The notes below the pieces were generated by a model. The model searched no databases. It had not been told where the DNA came from and was given only the letters and a program-made list of their open reading frames with translations. A DNA stretch of 45,446 nt from CAZEAN01 sp964510225 (GTDB lineage: Bacteria > Planctomycetota > Planctomycetia > Isosphaerales > Isosphaeraceae), in NCBI GenBank assembly GCA_964510225.1, contig CAZEAN010000044.1, positions 1 to 45,446 of the forward strand, given 5' to 3'. Below, in pieces: positions 17,055 through 25,670 of the stretch. The first letter of the stretch is position 1; the number at the start of each line of letters is the position of its first letter. The translations under genes and the position numbers were made by a program.

Positions 17055-18281
17055 GTGACCGATCCGCTCTCGAATTCTCCCTCAGGATTACCGTCGGCTT
17101 ATATCACTCGAACAGCACAACCATGGATTCGGATTCCGAGTGCTGTCTGGGGAGCCGCTGACCTCCGGGCCATTTTGTTGGCAGGACTCGGCTTACTCCT
17201 TACACACTTGGGCTGGTCAGCACTTGATGCTGCTTTTGGAGTTGAGCCGGGGAGTACTCGGGTTGAGTCGCTTCAGCTCGGATTCCTGGAGAATGATCTC
17301 GGAAGCTCGTCTTTCGGGATCGGAGGCTTTCCGATTCAGATCTCGTTACGTGTTTTCCAACCGCTCTCGATGGTACTTGGTCCGCTGGAGACGGTAGCCG
17401 AGGTCGGGCAGGGCAACTCGGCTTTCGTCCGGGCTCTGCTGGCGACTCTCTGGGCCTTGCTGATCTGGGGACCTATCGGTGGCGTTCTGGGGCGGATCGC
17501 CATCTTGAAGGCAACCGGAACAACCGAAGGGACCGGTTTGCTGACGATCATTCGATTCATCGTCGGACGGTTCATTGCCCTCATTGCGCCGCCACTGGGA
17601 CCTCTGCTTGTGATCGGCCTCCTCGCGATTCCTGGAGCCTTGATCGGCTTGATCGCCTGGACCGACCCGAGTGGTTCCAACTCAGTCGTTACAACGATCA
17701 GTGGCCTCCTCTTTCCGATCGCACTCCTCTGTGCGATTCCGGGTTCGTTGATCTTGGTGGTCCTCGTTGCGAGTTGGCCCCTGATGGTGCTGACTGTTTC
17801 CGCCGAAGGTGAAGATAGTTTCGATGCGATCAGTCGCTCCTTCAGCTATGTCACTCGTCGACCGTTGCACTACGCGGGCACGGTGGTCCTCACGGTGATC
17901 TCCGGGGGACTCGGTCTGATCCTCATCGGTGCCTTTGCAATCTTGACAGTCCGACTCGCGACCTGGTCCATGGCACTAGGCGGCCCTGATCAACTCTTGG
18001 TCCAGCTCTACCAGATTCCCCCGAGTAGCGCTTCCGAAAACGCCCCGGTGATTGTGTTCTGGCTCCGAGGGATCAGTTTGGTCATCGAGGCTTGGCTCTT
18101 TAGCTTTTTCTGGACTGCCGTGGCGAGGATCTATCTGTTGCTCCGTCTTGAGGTCGATGGGACTCCTTGGCACTATTGCTATCAGCCGAACGATGAGTTG
18201 GAATACTTTGCTCCTGAGCCTGATACGTCGGAGATTGTTGATTCCGGCCCTTCATCAGCGAGCGCTCCGGAAAACGGCTAG
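17055..18281 (+). CDS. multi-pass membrane protein of unknown function
   Basis: GTG start at 17055, 3 bases after the manA stop, with GAAGGA about eight bases upstream. The 408-residue product has an N-terminal soluble tail and about six hydrophobic segments (for example LLAGLGLLLTHLG, ALLATLWALLIWGPIGGVLG, LIALIAPPLGPLLVIGLLAI, LLCAIPGSLILVVLVASWPL). A cytoplasmic loop SAEGEDSFDAISRSFSYVTR precedes further membrane spans. The DSFDAISRSFSYV phrase recurs in conserved planctomycete membrane proteins of unknown role. Position suggests co-expression with manA, but no function can be assigned. Confidence 0.85.
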   Translation: MTDPLSNSPSGLPSAYITRTAQPWIRIPSAVWGAADLRAILLAGLGLLLTHLGWSALDAAFGVEPGSTRVESLQLGFLENDLGSSSFGIGGFPIQISLRVFQPLSMVLGPLETVAEVGQGNSAFVRALLATLWALLIWGPIGGVLGRIAILKATGTTEGTGLLTIIRFIVGRFIALIAPPLGPLLVIGLLAIPGALIGLIAWTDPSGSNSVVTTISGLLFPIALLCAIPGSLILVVLVASWPLMVLTVSAEGEDSFDAISRSFSYVTRRPLHYAGTVVLTVISGGLGLILIGAFAILTVRLATWSMALGGPDQLLVQLYQIPPSSASENAPVIVFWLRGISLVIEAWLFSFFWTAVARIYLLLRLEVDGTPWHYCYQPNDELEYFAPEPDTSEIVDSGPSSASAPENG

Positions 18282-18386
18282 GAGTGCAACACGCATTCCG
18301 GGTAGAATTTTGTGAATCCTCGACGACGAACATCGAACGGACCTCAATTAGTACAAGACATCAAATCAACAGGGAACTGATCCGCT

Positions 18387-18521
18387 ATGGGCAAGGGTGA
18401 CAAACGATCGGCCAAAGGGAAGCGATTTCGGCAGTCTTATGGTAAGAGCCGGCCGAAGGCTCGGACTCTCAAGAAGAAGAAAGAAGCCGCCCTCGCTCCA
18501 GCGACTCCTACTGAGTCATAG
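18387..18521 (+). CDS. 30S ribosomal protein bTHX
   Basis: A 44-codon gene starting at ATG 18387. The product begins MGKGDKRSAKGKRFRQSYGK and continues SRPKARTLKKKKEAALAP, almost entirely basic in its first 32 residues. MGKGDKRxxxGKxxRxSxGKxRP is the hallmark of the small ribosomal protein THX (bTHX), which sits in the head of the 30S subunit of Thermus and is present in many other bacteria. The Ala/Pro-rich C-terminal extension is short. It is easily missed in annotation because of its size. No clear terminator lies between it and the convergent amidohydrolase gene. Confidence 0.88.
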   Translation: MGKGDKRSAKGKRFRQSYGKSRPKARTLKKKKEAALAPATPTES

Positions 18522-18564
18522 TTCTTAGTTGTCAAAGAGCATCACGAGATTCCGTCGTCTGAAA

Positions 18565-19854
18565 TTAGGCAGATCCGACTCCTTCAAGGTCCGAACCCTC
18601 GATGAAGGTCTGAAAACGGCCTTCGAATGCGGAAGCAACAACGGGAAGCTCGGACTTAAAAAGGAGATCGTACGGATCTGCTTCGTCCGCCTCGGGTAGT
18701 GCCAGAACAGCGAGATCAGCCGCTTTCCCGGCCTTAAGACTTCCCGTGGTTCCTTCAGCCTTCAAAGCCCAGGCGCCGAATAGTGTTCCCATCGTGAGGA
18801 TCAAGGCACCGGAGACTTCCGGATGCTCGGCCCGAAGGAACCGCATTTCGTCCAGAATGCTTAAGCTTGGATTCGAGGCCAGGCTATCGGTCCCAAGGCA
18901 GACGATCACACCGCGCTCCAGCATTGAATGAAACGGATGAGGGCGGTGTCCGAACCGCGCATGGGTTCGCGGGCAGTACGCGACGGCGACTCGGTGACCG
19001 TCGTTCGAGGCTTCGGGACGGAGTTGCCAATAGTCGTTCGGTTCGAGATAAGTTCCGTGTGCGAGAATCCAATCGGCTTCACGCAACGCGCCCTTCCGGA
19101 CGTAATCGGCTGGTGCGGGACTCAGAGGTTCCCAAGAGTCGTCCCAAGCGCCGAGTTGTTCTAAGAACTCCCGGAGTGGTCCTTGACGGGTCTCGAGAAG
19201 CTCGAATTCCTCGGGCATTTCGGCGAGGTGGGTCGAGAGGGGAAGTCGGCTTGAGGCCGCCCGATGGTAGAGCCATTCACTGGTACTGTACGGAGCATGA
19301 GGACTCAGGCCGGGCTTTGCGTTGATCGTGTTCTGGTCCAGAGGCCCGATCGATTCGATCCAATCCCAGGCGCTCTGAATTGTCTCCAGACCTCGCATCC
19401 GCTTCAGACCGATCAACTCCGCAAAGACGGTGGCGCGGATCGGGGCTTGGGTAATCGCGGGCCAACTGAGCCCGGCAGTCGTGGTATCGGCGAGCATGGT
19501 CGTGCCGGATTGGATCGCTTCGGAGAGATTCTCTTGGATTCTTGCTTGCAGTGTTTCGAGTGAACCGGAGTGACGTTGCTCTACGACCCGACCGAGCCAC
19601 TCGATCTCATTTTCAGAAGGATTTGCCTTCGACGGAGAGGGAGGCTCGATCGCCGAGAGTTCGAGATGAGTGTGGGCGTTGACAAATCCTGGGGTAATCG
19701 CAACGTTCCCAAGGTCAAGATCTGGGGTCAAAGTCCCCGCGGGTTGAACGGAGACGATCCGGCCTCCACGGATCATCAGTAAACCCTCTGCGATTGGATC
19801 ACTCTCAACCGGAAAGATGTAACGGGCCCGCAAGGTCAGTGGATTCGACTTCAT
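18565..19854 (-). CDS. amidohydrolase-family metallohydrolase (deaminase-like)
   Basis: ATG 19854 is chosen: the frame extends 61 codons upstream, but that part overlaps the previous gene and has no family similarity. The 429-residue product is a TIM-barrel amidohydrolase of the cytosine-deaminase/chlorohydrolase branch: GFVNAHTHLEL (His61, His63), GLSPHAPYS, STHLAEMPEE, and CLGTDSLASNPSLSILDEM with the metal-binding Asp. It ends with the composite beta-sandwich GSLKAGKAADLAVL. Relatives act on amino-heterocycles, including aminofutalosine deaminases of menaquinone synthesis, but the substrate cannot be fixed from sequence. It starts 49 bases inside the end of the ABC permease-CPBP gene, so it is the last gene of that operon. 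Confidence 0.87.
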   Translation of the reverse strand: MKSNPLTLRARYIFPVESDPIAEGLLMIRGGRIVSVQPAGTLTPDLDLGNVAITPGFVNAHTHLELSAIEPPSPSKANPSENEIEWLGRVVEQRHSGSLETLQARIQENLSEAIQSGTTMLADTTTAGLSWPAITQAPIRATVFAELIGLKRMRGLETIQSAWDWIESIGPLDQNTINAKPGLSPHAPYSTSEWLYHRAASSRLPLSTHLAEMPEEFELLETRQGPLREFLEQLGAWDDSWEPLSPAPADYVRKGALREADWILAHGTYLEPNDYWQLRPEASNDGHRVAVAYCPRTHARFGHRPHPFHSMLERGVIVCLGTDSLASNPSLSILDEMRFLRAEHPEVSGALILTMGTLFGAWALKAEGTTGSLKAGKAADLAVLALPEADEADPYDLLFKSELPVVASAFEGRFQTFIEGSDLEGVGSA

Positions 19855-22129
19855 GACGGTTCGCGATCGGACTCGAGTGAGGGGCAGGAGTCGGGCAGAA
19901 GGCTCTTGATTGGTCCGAAGAGAGCGGGGACCCTGACTCCGAGAATCGAGGAGGAGCACCTGGGAGAGGGATTGATCGAGGTTGTGCTCCGAGTCGGCAA
20001 TAGGCGCTGAGCAAGACGATCGAGCTGAGCGTCCCAAGAACCAGCCAAGGCCAATGATAGCGCAACGCTTCCGGATCGCGATAGAGCCAGGAGACCGCGC
20101 CGACCGAATCCGATGCGATCAGTCCCGCGAGCGCGGATGGAACCAAGATTGCCAGGGCATTGTTGAAGAAGTGAAAGAGGATGCCAGGTAAGACACTCTT
20201 AGAACGGACAGCGAGAAGCCCGAGCACCACGCCTAACGCACATGCATTGAAGAACTGTGTTGAGATACTGAGGAGAACATGAAGTAAGCCGAACAAGATC
20301 GCTGAGAGCAAGATCGCCGCCCCCGCCCGATCTCCGGGACGGAGCCCGGAGAGAATGTAACCTCGGAACGCAAGCTCCTCCGTGACTGCAGGTAAGAGTG
20401 CAAAGATCAGGACTGCGACCACTGGATTCGGGACTTCAGCCCCGAGGGTTTTCTGGAGCGTCTTGATCGATTCCGGCGTCGGGAAGAAATGCTCGATAAC
20501 CCAACGGAACTCAAAGACGAGCGGGTGCAATAGTACGGCGAGTAAGCCACCGAGGAGAAGAGTCCCGGTCCCTGGCCAGCGGAGCCCTAGCGTCCGTCGA
20601 CGATCAGACGTGAGGAACCAGGTCATCACCAGCGTGGGCCCCAAGATGAACAAGAGCTGACCGAGCAATAAGGACGTGACGGTATTGATCCCTGGCCGCG
20701 TTACGAGAAACGAGGTGTACCACGACAGCGCGATGATCAAGAGAAAACAGAGAATCGACTGCCCTGCCGACGGAACCGGTCCTCGGGCGTTAATCTGATA
20801 GCGGCACCAGGCGACCGGATCAAACCGCTCCGACTCCCGAAACAAGACGTCTTCCGTCCGAAATTGTTTGACCGCCCATCGGAGGGCGATCCCCGCATAA
20901 GCCAGGGTCGAGATGATGACCGGGACGAAGTAGGGCCTGACCTGCGCATACTGTTCGAGCATCAAGTCCTTCAGAAGGAGAGAGACCCCGGTCACGGGAA
21001 GAAGGCTGAAAAGAGGATTCAGCTCCACACCTGGCATCAAGGTCAGAAAAACAAGAGGGAGGGCGACCAAATAGAGTGGGGTCATATAGTACTGCCCCTC
21101 CTTCATACTCCGAGCTAAGACCGCTAGTGTGAGGCAGATCGCGCTAAAGAAGCCCGAGAGAGGGATCACCAAGACTACGCTCCACGCCAGCGCCCCCATC
21201 GAAGGGGGCCGAAACTGGTCGATTGTCTGATTCGGATCTAACGCTCCCGATCCTATGGACTCCGTAAACTGTCCCGCGATCACTCCCATCGTTAATCCCA
21301 TGCTGGCGAGATTAAGGAGTGCGGTTGCCACACTTGCTGCCATCACCGTCAAGAATTTGCCGATCACAATCTCAGAACGAAGCGACGGTGTAATCAAGAG
21401 GGTCTCCATTGTCCCTCGCTCTTTCTCACCGGCGCAGAGGTCGATCGCGGGATAGAACGCACCCGTCATCGACATCATCACTAAGAGAAAGGGAAAGAGT
21501 CGCGCCCAGAGACTCCCTCCACGTGCTGAGTTCGCGCCAGACTCTGCAGCCGCATTAATGGCTTCGACCAAAAGTGGATCTGTGTAGCTTTCCGTTTTCT
21601 GATCCTTGAGGAGTCGATCGGCAACGATGGCGTCCTTCCAGCGGTCAAGGATCGCGCTGAGTCTCCGATACGCCTGGAGACTCCCGTCGTCGGTCGGGAG
21701 GTAGACGATCTGGACCTTGGGTTGTTCTAAGGCTTCGATCTGATCGCGCAAGTCGGGAGGAATGATCATAATGGCATCGACTTGATCATTCTGAAGGGCG
21801 CTCAACTGACGATCGGATTTTTCCCAACCGTCGTTCGGTTCCGCGATTCTGAGATCGAGGACAGATGATGACCCTTGACGGAACTCTGGGTGAAACTCGG
21901 TCTGATCGTCGGACCCCTCCGCGAGCAATCCAGGTTCGTTGAGGAGTCGGTGGGCACCAACCAAGACAACCGTCTTTGGTCGTTGACCGGCTGTGAGTTG
22001 GATCATCGAGAGCCCGAGGATCGGATAGAGCAGGATTGGGAGGCCGAAGACCATGAAGATCGTACGTCGATCCCTCAACTGATCCTTGATCTCGCGACGC
22101 AAGATAAGCTTGATCCGTGACCATTTCAT
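19805..22129 (-). CDS. ABC-2 type permease fused to CPBP intramembrane protease
   Basis: ATG 22129 (MKWSRIKLILRREIKDQLRD) is used: AGAGGCAGGC lies just upstream, and the 126 codons preceding it in frame lack hydrophobic or family sequence. The 774-residue protein begins as a NatB-like ABC-2 permease: TM1 FMVFGLPILLYPILGLSMIQ, an extracytoplasmic loop, then GEKERGTMETLLITPSLRSE and further spans. The C-terminal third is a CPBP (Abi/Rce1-like) protease domain with EELAFRG (Glu584, Glu585, Arg588), FGLLHVL (His617) and HFFNNAL (His653, Asn656/657), so all core motifs are intact. This fusion is widespread in planctomycetes. With the ATPase upstream it likely forms an exporter; what it exports is unknown. 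Confidence 0.9.
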   Translation of the reverse strand: MKWSRIKLILRREIKDQLRDRRTIFMVFGLPILLYPILGLSMIQLTAGQRPKTVVLVGAHRLLNEPGLLAEGSDDQTEFHPEFRQGSSSVLDLRIAEPNDGWEKSDRQLSALQNDQVDAIMIIPPDLRDQIEALEQPKVQIVYLPTDDGSLQAYRRLSAILDRWKDAIVADRLLKDQKTESYTDPLLVEAINAAAESGANSARGGSLWARLFPFLLVMMSMTGAFYPAIDLCAGEKERGTMETLLITPSLRSEIVIGKFLTVMAASVATALLNLASMGLTMGVIAGQFTESIGSGALDPNQTIDQFRPPSMGALAWSVVLVIPLSGFFSAICLTLAVLARSMKEGQYYMTPLYLVALPLVFLTLMPGVELNPLFSLLPVTGVSLLLKDLMLEQYAQVRPYFVPVIISTLAYAGIALRWAVKQFRTEDVLFRESERFDPVAWCRYQINARGPVPSAGQSILCFLLIIALSWYTSFLVTRPGINTVTSLLLGQLLFILGPTLVMTWFLTSDRRRTLGLRWPGTGTLLLGGLLAVLLHPLVFEFRWVIEHFFPTPESIKTLQKTLGAEVPNPVVAVLIFALLPAVTEELAFRGYILSGLRPGDRAGAAILLSAILFGLLHVLLSISTQFFNACALGVVLGLLAVRSKSVLPGILFHFFNNALAILVPSALAGLIASDSVGAVSWLYRDPEALRYHWPWLVLGTLSSIVLLSAYCRLGAQPRSIPLPGAPPRFSESGSPLSSDQSRAFCPTPAPHSSPIANRHEVESTDLAGPLHLSG

Positions 22130-22220
22130 CGGTTGCCTGCCTCTCGATCCGACTCGAGAAAAAAAGGAGGCCCCTTCGCTTTGAGACCAGGAAATCAAGA
22201 CAAGTGAAGGGTGCCAGTTG

Positions 22221-22988
22221 CTATCGAGGTTCGAGACCAGCGGCGATTGCTTTATCGGTGTGAGCCACGAGACCGAAGAAGAGTTCCTCGAGGTCAGGTT
22301 GTCGGTGGGCTTCCAGGAGTTCGTTAGGCCGACCGATTGCGCGGAGCCGTCCTCGGTAGATGATTCCGAGACGATCGCAGAGTTTCCCCACTTCCTGCAT
22401 GGAGTGGCTTGAGAAGATGATCGTTTTTCCACGATCGCGGAGCTCGGCAATCTTGAGAAGAACAGCGTGAGCAACGAGGATGTCGAGTCCCGACGTCGGC
22501 TCATCAAAAATCAAGACTGGTGGGTCGTGAATAATCGTTCGGGCAATCGAGACCTTCTGCTTCATCCCCGTTGATAGCTTTGAACAGAGGGTATCGCCGA
22601 AATCATTCATCTGGAGCCAGTCGAAGAGTTCCTCTATCCGATCGATCAACACCCGCGGCTCAACTCCGTAAAGCTCGCCAAAGTACTGCACCAATTCCCG
22701 GGCCGTCATGCGGTCATAGACTCCGGTTCCAGCCGACATAAAGCCAATCCGATTACGGACCTCCGTCGGATTCTGGACGACGTCGAAGCCAGCAACCGAG
22801 GCTCGACCGCTCGTTGGTCTCAGAACGGTACTCAAGATCCGGAGTGTTGTCGTTTTGCCGGCTCCGTTAGGACCGAGGAGACCAAAGACTTCACCAGGGC
22901 GACACTCGAAGCTGAGGTCGGTGACCGCAGGGATCTTGCCGCGTCGGTAGTCTAAAAACGACTTAGAGAGTTGCTCAACCACGATCAT
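22221..22988 (-). CDS. ABC transporter ATP-binding protein (NatA-like)
   Basis: The 255-residue protein has all elements of an ABC ATPase: Walker A GPNGAGKTT (residues 39-47), signature LSTGMKQKVSI (from 137), Walker B VLIFDEPTSGLD (from 157) and H-loop His194 in FSSHSMQEV. VFGLLGPNGAGKTTTLRILS and GFMSAGTGVYDRMTARELV are typical of sodium-exporter NatA-type subunits. It precedes the ABC-2 permease/CPBP fusion by 91 bases on the same strand, so together they form one exporter. The start at 22988 gives full family length; no alternative start is needed. Confidence 0.92.
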   Translation of the reverse strand: MIVVEQLSKSFLDYRRGKIPAVTDLSFECRPGEVFGLLGPNGAGKTTTLRILSTVLRPTSGRASVAGFDVVQNPTEVRNRIGFMSAGTGVYDRMTARELVQYFGELYGVEPRVLIDRIEELFDWLQMNDFGDTLCSKLSTGMKQKVSIARTIIHDPPVLIFDEPTSGLDILVAHAVLLKIAELRDRGKTIIFSSHSMQEVGKLCDRLGIIYRGRLRAIGRPNELLEAHRQPDLEELFFGLVAHTDKAIAAGLEPR

Positions 22989-23203
22989 CGGTAATACTCC
23001 CGATGAACCTCCGAGGCACGTTCACGTTCAAAAGACCTCTTTAGAACAACGTAGTTCTCATTCTTTAAGGCCGGGTTGAATTCCTCGTTGCGTCCCTTCG
23101 AGAGGGCTGAGATTTGATCCAAATCTCGACGGCACCTTTCAGTATCGTGTTCATGGAGTATGATGGTGCACCATTCTTGAACAAGAACTGAGATTGAGAG
23201 GTC

Positions 23204-23515
23204 GTGGCGGCTCTCCCTCGAGATCCCTTCTCCTCAGACCCACGTAACCAAAGGGAAACGATGGCATCGCGGAACGCCCAGATCGGGCTCGTTCTCTTCT
23301 TGATCTACCTGGTGCTGTACGGCGGGTTCGTCCTCCTCAACGCCTTTGCTCCGAGCACGATGGAGTGGCGGCCGATTGCAGGGATCAACCTGGCAATCCT
23401 CTACGGGACGGGGTTGATTCTGGTCGCCTTTGTCGAAGCGATCCTCTATGGCTGGCTTTGCCGCGCATCCGGAACTCCCTCGAGTTCGACCCCGACGACG
23501 GAAGAGACGAGCTGA
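23204..23515 (+). CDS. DUF485 membrane protein
   Basis: Small protein with two transmembrane segments, IGLVLFLIYLVLYGGFVLLN and ILYGTGLILVAFVEAILYGW, the arrangement of DUF485 proteins that accompany acetate/solute symporters (YjcH-like). The frame opens with GTG 23204, but ATG 23261 (MASRNAQIGL), with AAAGGGA upstream, fits the family length better. Its TGA stop overlaps the ATG of the symporter gene by one base (TGATG), so translation is probably coupled. It is likely an accessory subunit of the symporter. Confidence 0.85.
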   Translation: MAALPRDPFSSDPRNQRETMASRNAQIGLVLFLIYLVLYGGFVLLNAFAPSTMEWRPIAGINLAILYGTGLILVAFVEAILYGWLCRASGTPSSSTPTTEETS

Positions 23516-25461
23516 TGATTTACGAACCTTCAGTGATCGCGGTGGCTGTCTTCCTCTTTTTCGTCGGGATCACGTTGGGCCTGAGCTTTTATCTCGGCCG
23601 TCGGGCCAAGTCGTCGGAAGGCTATTTCGCCGCCGGCGGTCAGATCCCTTGGTTCGTCAACGGCGTTGCCTTTGCCGGTGACTATTTGTCGGCAGCGTCG
23701 TTTCTCGGGATCTGCGGGATGATTGCCTTCTATGGATACGACGGCTTCCTCTACTCGATCGGGTATCTCGCCGGCTGGATTGTCGCGCTCTTCGTCGTGG
23801 CCGAACCGATGAAAAGACTCGGCAAATTCACGTTCGCTGATGCGTTGGATGCGCAATTTCAATCACGGGGGATCAAACTCGTGGTAGGAATTAGCACCCT
23901 CGTGGTCAGTCTCTTCTATCTGATCCCACAGATGGTCGGTGCGGGGGCCTTGATCCGACCCCTCCTCGGCTTTCCGCAATGGCTCGGGATCTCACTTGTA
24001 GGCGCCACGGTGATCGTGATCGTCGTGACCGCAGGGATGGTCTCGACAACTTGGGTTCAGTTCCTCAAGGGGACCTTACTTGTCGTCTTCTCGTTCGTCT
24101 TGACGATCTTGATCCTGGTCCGAGGCTTTCAGGTTGATCAGGAGGGGGAAGACGCCTACCGCTTCCGGACGCTCGGTCCAATCAGCAGCTCGCTTCTTGA
24201 AGGGCCGACGATCGAATCCGAGAATGCAACGACCTTCCGGGTCGTTCCTGACGAAGGAGGGTGGGGCGAGACTGACTTTGTCCGGCTCGAAGAATCAGGA
24301 AGCGGACTTGTCTCTGTCTGGAGTCAGCACGAAGTCTCGGAGTCAGGAACCGTTTTACTCCGTGAAGCACAAACGATTTCGACCGGATCCAATGGAGAGA
24401 TTCTCGTAAACGGTCTCCCCAAGGGGAGCAAAAAAGGAGAGCCTGAACTCCACCCGGTCGGCCAACTGAGCCAACTTCCGGGCAATCAGAAGGAGACAGG
24501 ACCACTTGGTCCCTTCAATTTCTTCCGGACTCTCCAGGAAAGTGAAGTAATCCTCTGGAGTTCGGAAGTAGTGACCGAAGCCGATGGTCGGACAACCACA
24601 GTCTACTACCAAAAACCGACCCCAGGGAGCCAGGTCCTCCGTCCTGGAGAGCATCCACGATTCCAAGGGATTCGGTCAGAACGGTTCCTCGACAAACTGA
24701 ACTTCCTGTCATTGATGCTCGCGCTCTTCTGTGGGACGGCATCACTCCCGCACATTCTCATCCGGTACTACACTGTTCGGGATGGTGATGCGGCGCGGAA
24801 AAGTACGATCGTAGGGATCGCTAGTATCGGCTTTTTTTATGTCCTCACGCTTTATATGGGCCTCGGGGCAATGACCAGCGGTGCACTTGATGTGACCAAC
24901 AGTAACATGGCAGCACCACTCCTGGCCCGGAGCCTGAACCAGTGGCTCTTTGCGATCATCTCGGCGATTGCCTTCACGACCGTCCTCGGGACCGTTAGTG
25001 GCTTGATCCTGGCCTCAGCGGGTGCGGTTACACACGATCTCCTTGCGGGTGTTTTTCGAGTGAAGCTGAATGAGATCGGGATGATTCGGATTGCAAAACT
25101 GAGTTCGGTTGTCGTCGGGCTGGTGGCGATCCTCTTGGGGATTCTCTTTCAAGAGATCAACGTGAGTTACCTCGTCGGATGGGCCTTTAGCATAGCGGCC
25201 TCAGCGAATCTTCCTGCACTGGTGATGTTGTTGTTTTGGAAGGGAGTCACACGGCAAGGGATCATCGCCGGCGTAACCGTCGGCATGATCGGATCACTAG
25301 GCTGGATCCTTCTCAGCGGTGATACTTACTCGAAGGTGTATGGTCTCTCCGCAGAGTCTGCACTGGTACCGTTCAGCCAACCGGGGATTGTGACGATTCC
25401 ACTTGGGCTCGTAACATTGATTGTGGTCTCGTTGCTGACCCAACAACGCCAGTCGACTTGA
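23515..25461 (+). CDS. ActP-like sodium:solute symporter with a large hydrophilic insert
   Basis: Starts with ATG at 23515, overlapping the DUF485 stop by one base. The 648-residue protein belongs to the SSS family (acetate permease ActP branch): FYLGRRAKSSEGYFAAGGQI, NGVAFAGDYLSAASFLGICG, RLGKFTFADAL and FCGTASLPHILIRYYTVRD. Twelve or so membrane segments are visible. Residues about 206-391 form an unusual hydrophilic insert, extracytoplasmic or cytoplasmic, located between the sixth-like span LVVFSFVLTILILVRGF and the span containing FLSLMLALFCG; it is rich in acidic and Gly residues. Uptake of acetate or another small carboxylate is inferred from the DUF485 partner and family; the insert's role is unknown. 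Confidence 0.88.
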   Translation: MIYEPSVIAVAVFLFFVGITLGLSFYLGRRAKSSEGYFAAGGQIPWFVNGVAFAGDYLSAASFLGICGMIAFYGYDGFLYSIGYLAGWIVALFVVAEPMKRLGKFTFADALDAQFQSRGIKLVVGISTLVVSLFYLIPQMVGAGALIRPLLGFPQWLGISLVGATVIVIVVTAGMVSTTWVQFLKGTLLVVFSFVLTILILVRGFQVDQEGEDAYRFRTLGPISSSLLEGPTIESENATTFRVVPDEGGWGETDFVRLEESGSGLVSVWSQHEVSESGTVLLREAQTISTGSNGEILVNGLPKGSKKGEPELHPVGQLSQLPGNQKETGPLGPFNFFRTLQESEVILWSSEVVTEADGRTTTVYYQKPTPGSQVLRPGEHPRFQGIRSERFLDKLNFLSLMLALFCGTASLPHILIRYYTVRDGDAARKSTIVGIASIGFFYVLTLYMGLGAMTSGALDVTNSNMAAPLLARSLNQWLFAIISAIAFTTVLGTVSGLILASAGAVTHDLLAGVFRVKLNEIGMIRIAKLSSVVVGLVAILLGILFQEINVSYLVGWAFSIAASANLPALVMLLFWKGVTRQGIIAGVTVGMIGSLGWILLSGDTYSKVYGLSAESALVPFSQPGIVTIPLGLVTLIVVSLLTQQRQST

Positions 25462-25670
25462 TGCCAGGGGATCGATGCCACGGATGGGGGGCTAGGGCTC
25501 TTCATCTCGGATGAGTGATTGAAACACCGTCAACCACTCTCGGGTATCGGTTGATACACCGCTCGGAACGGAGTCAGTATCACAACTGGTCGGCAAGAAC
25601 AGGCCCCCTGCGAGTTGAATAGCCGTTCTGAGAAGCACGCCCCTGAACTAGATCCAAAACGAGTAATATC

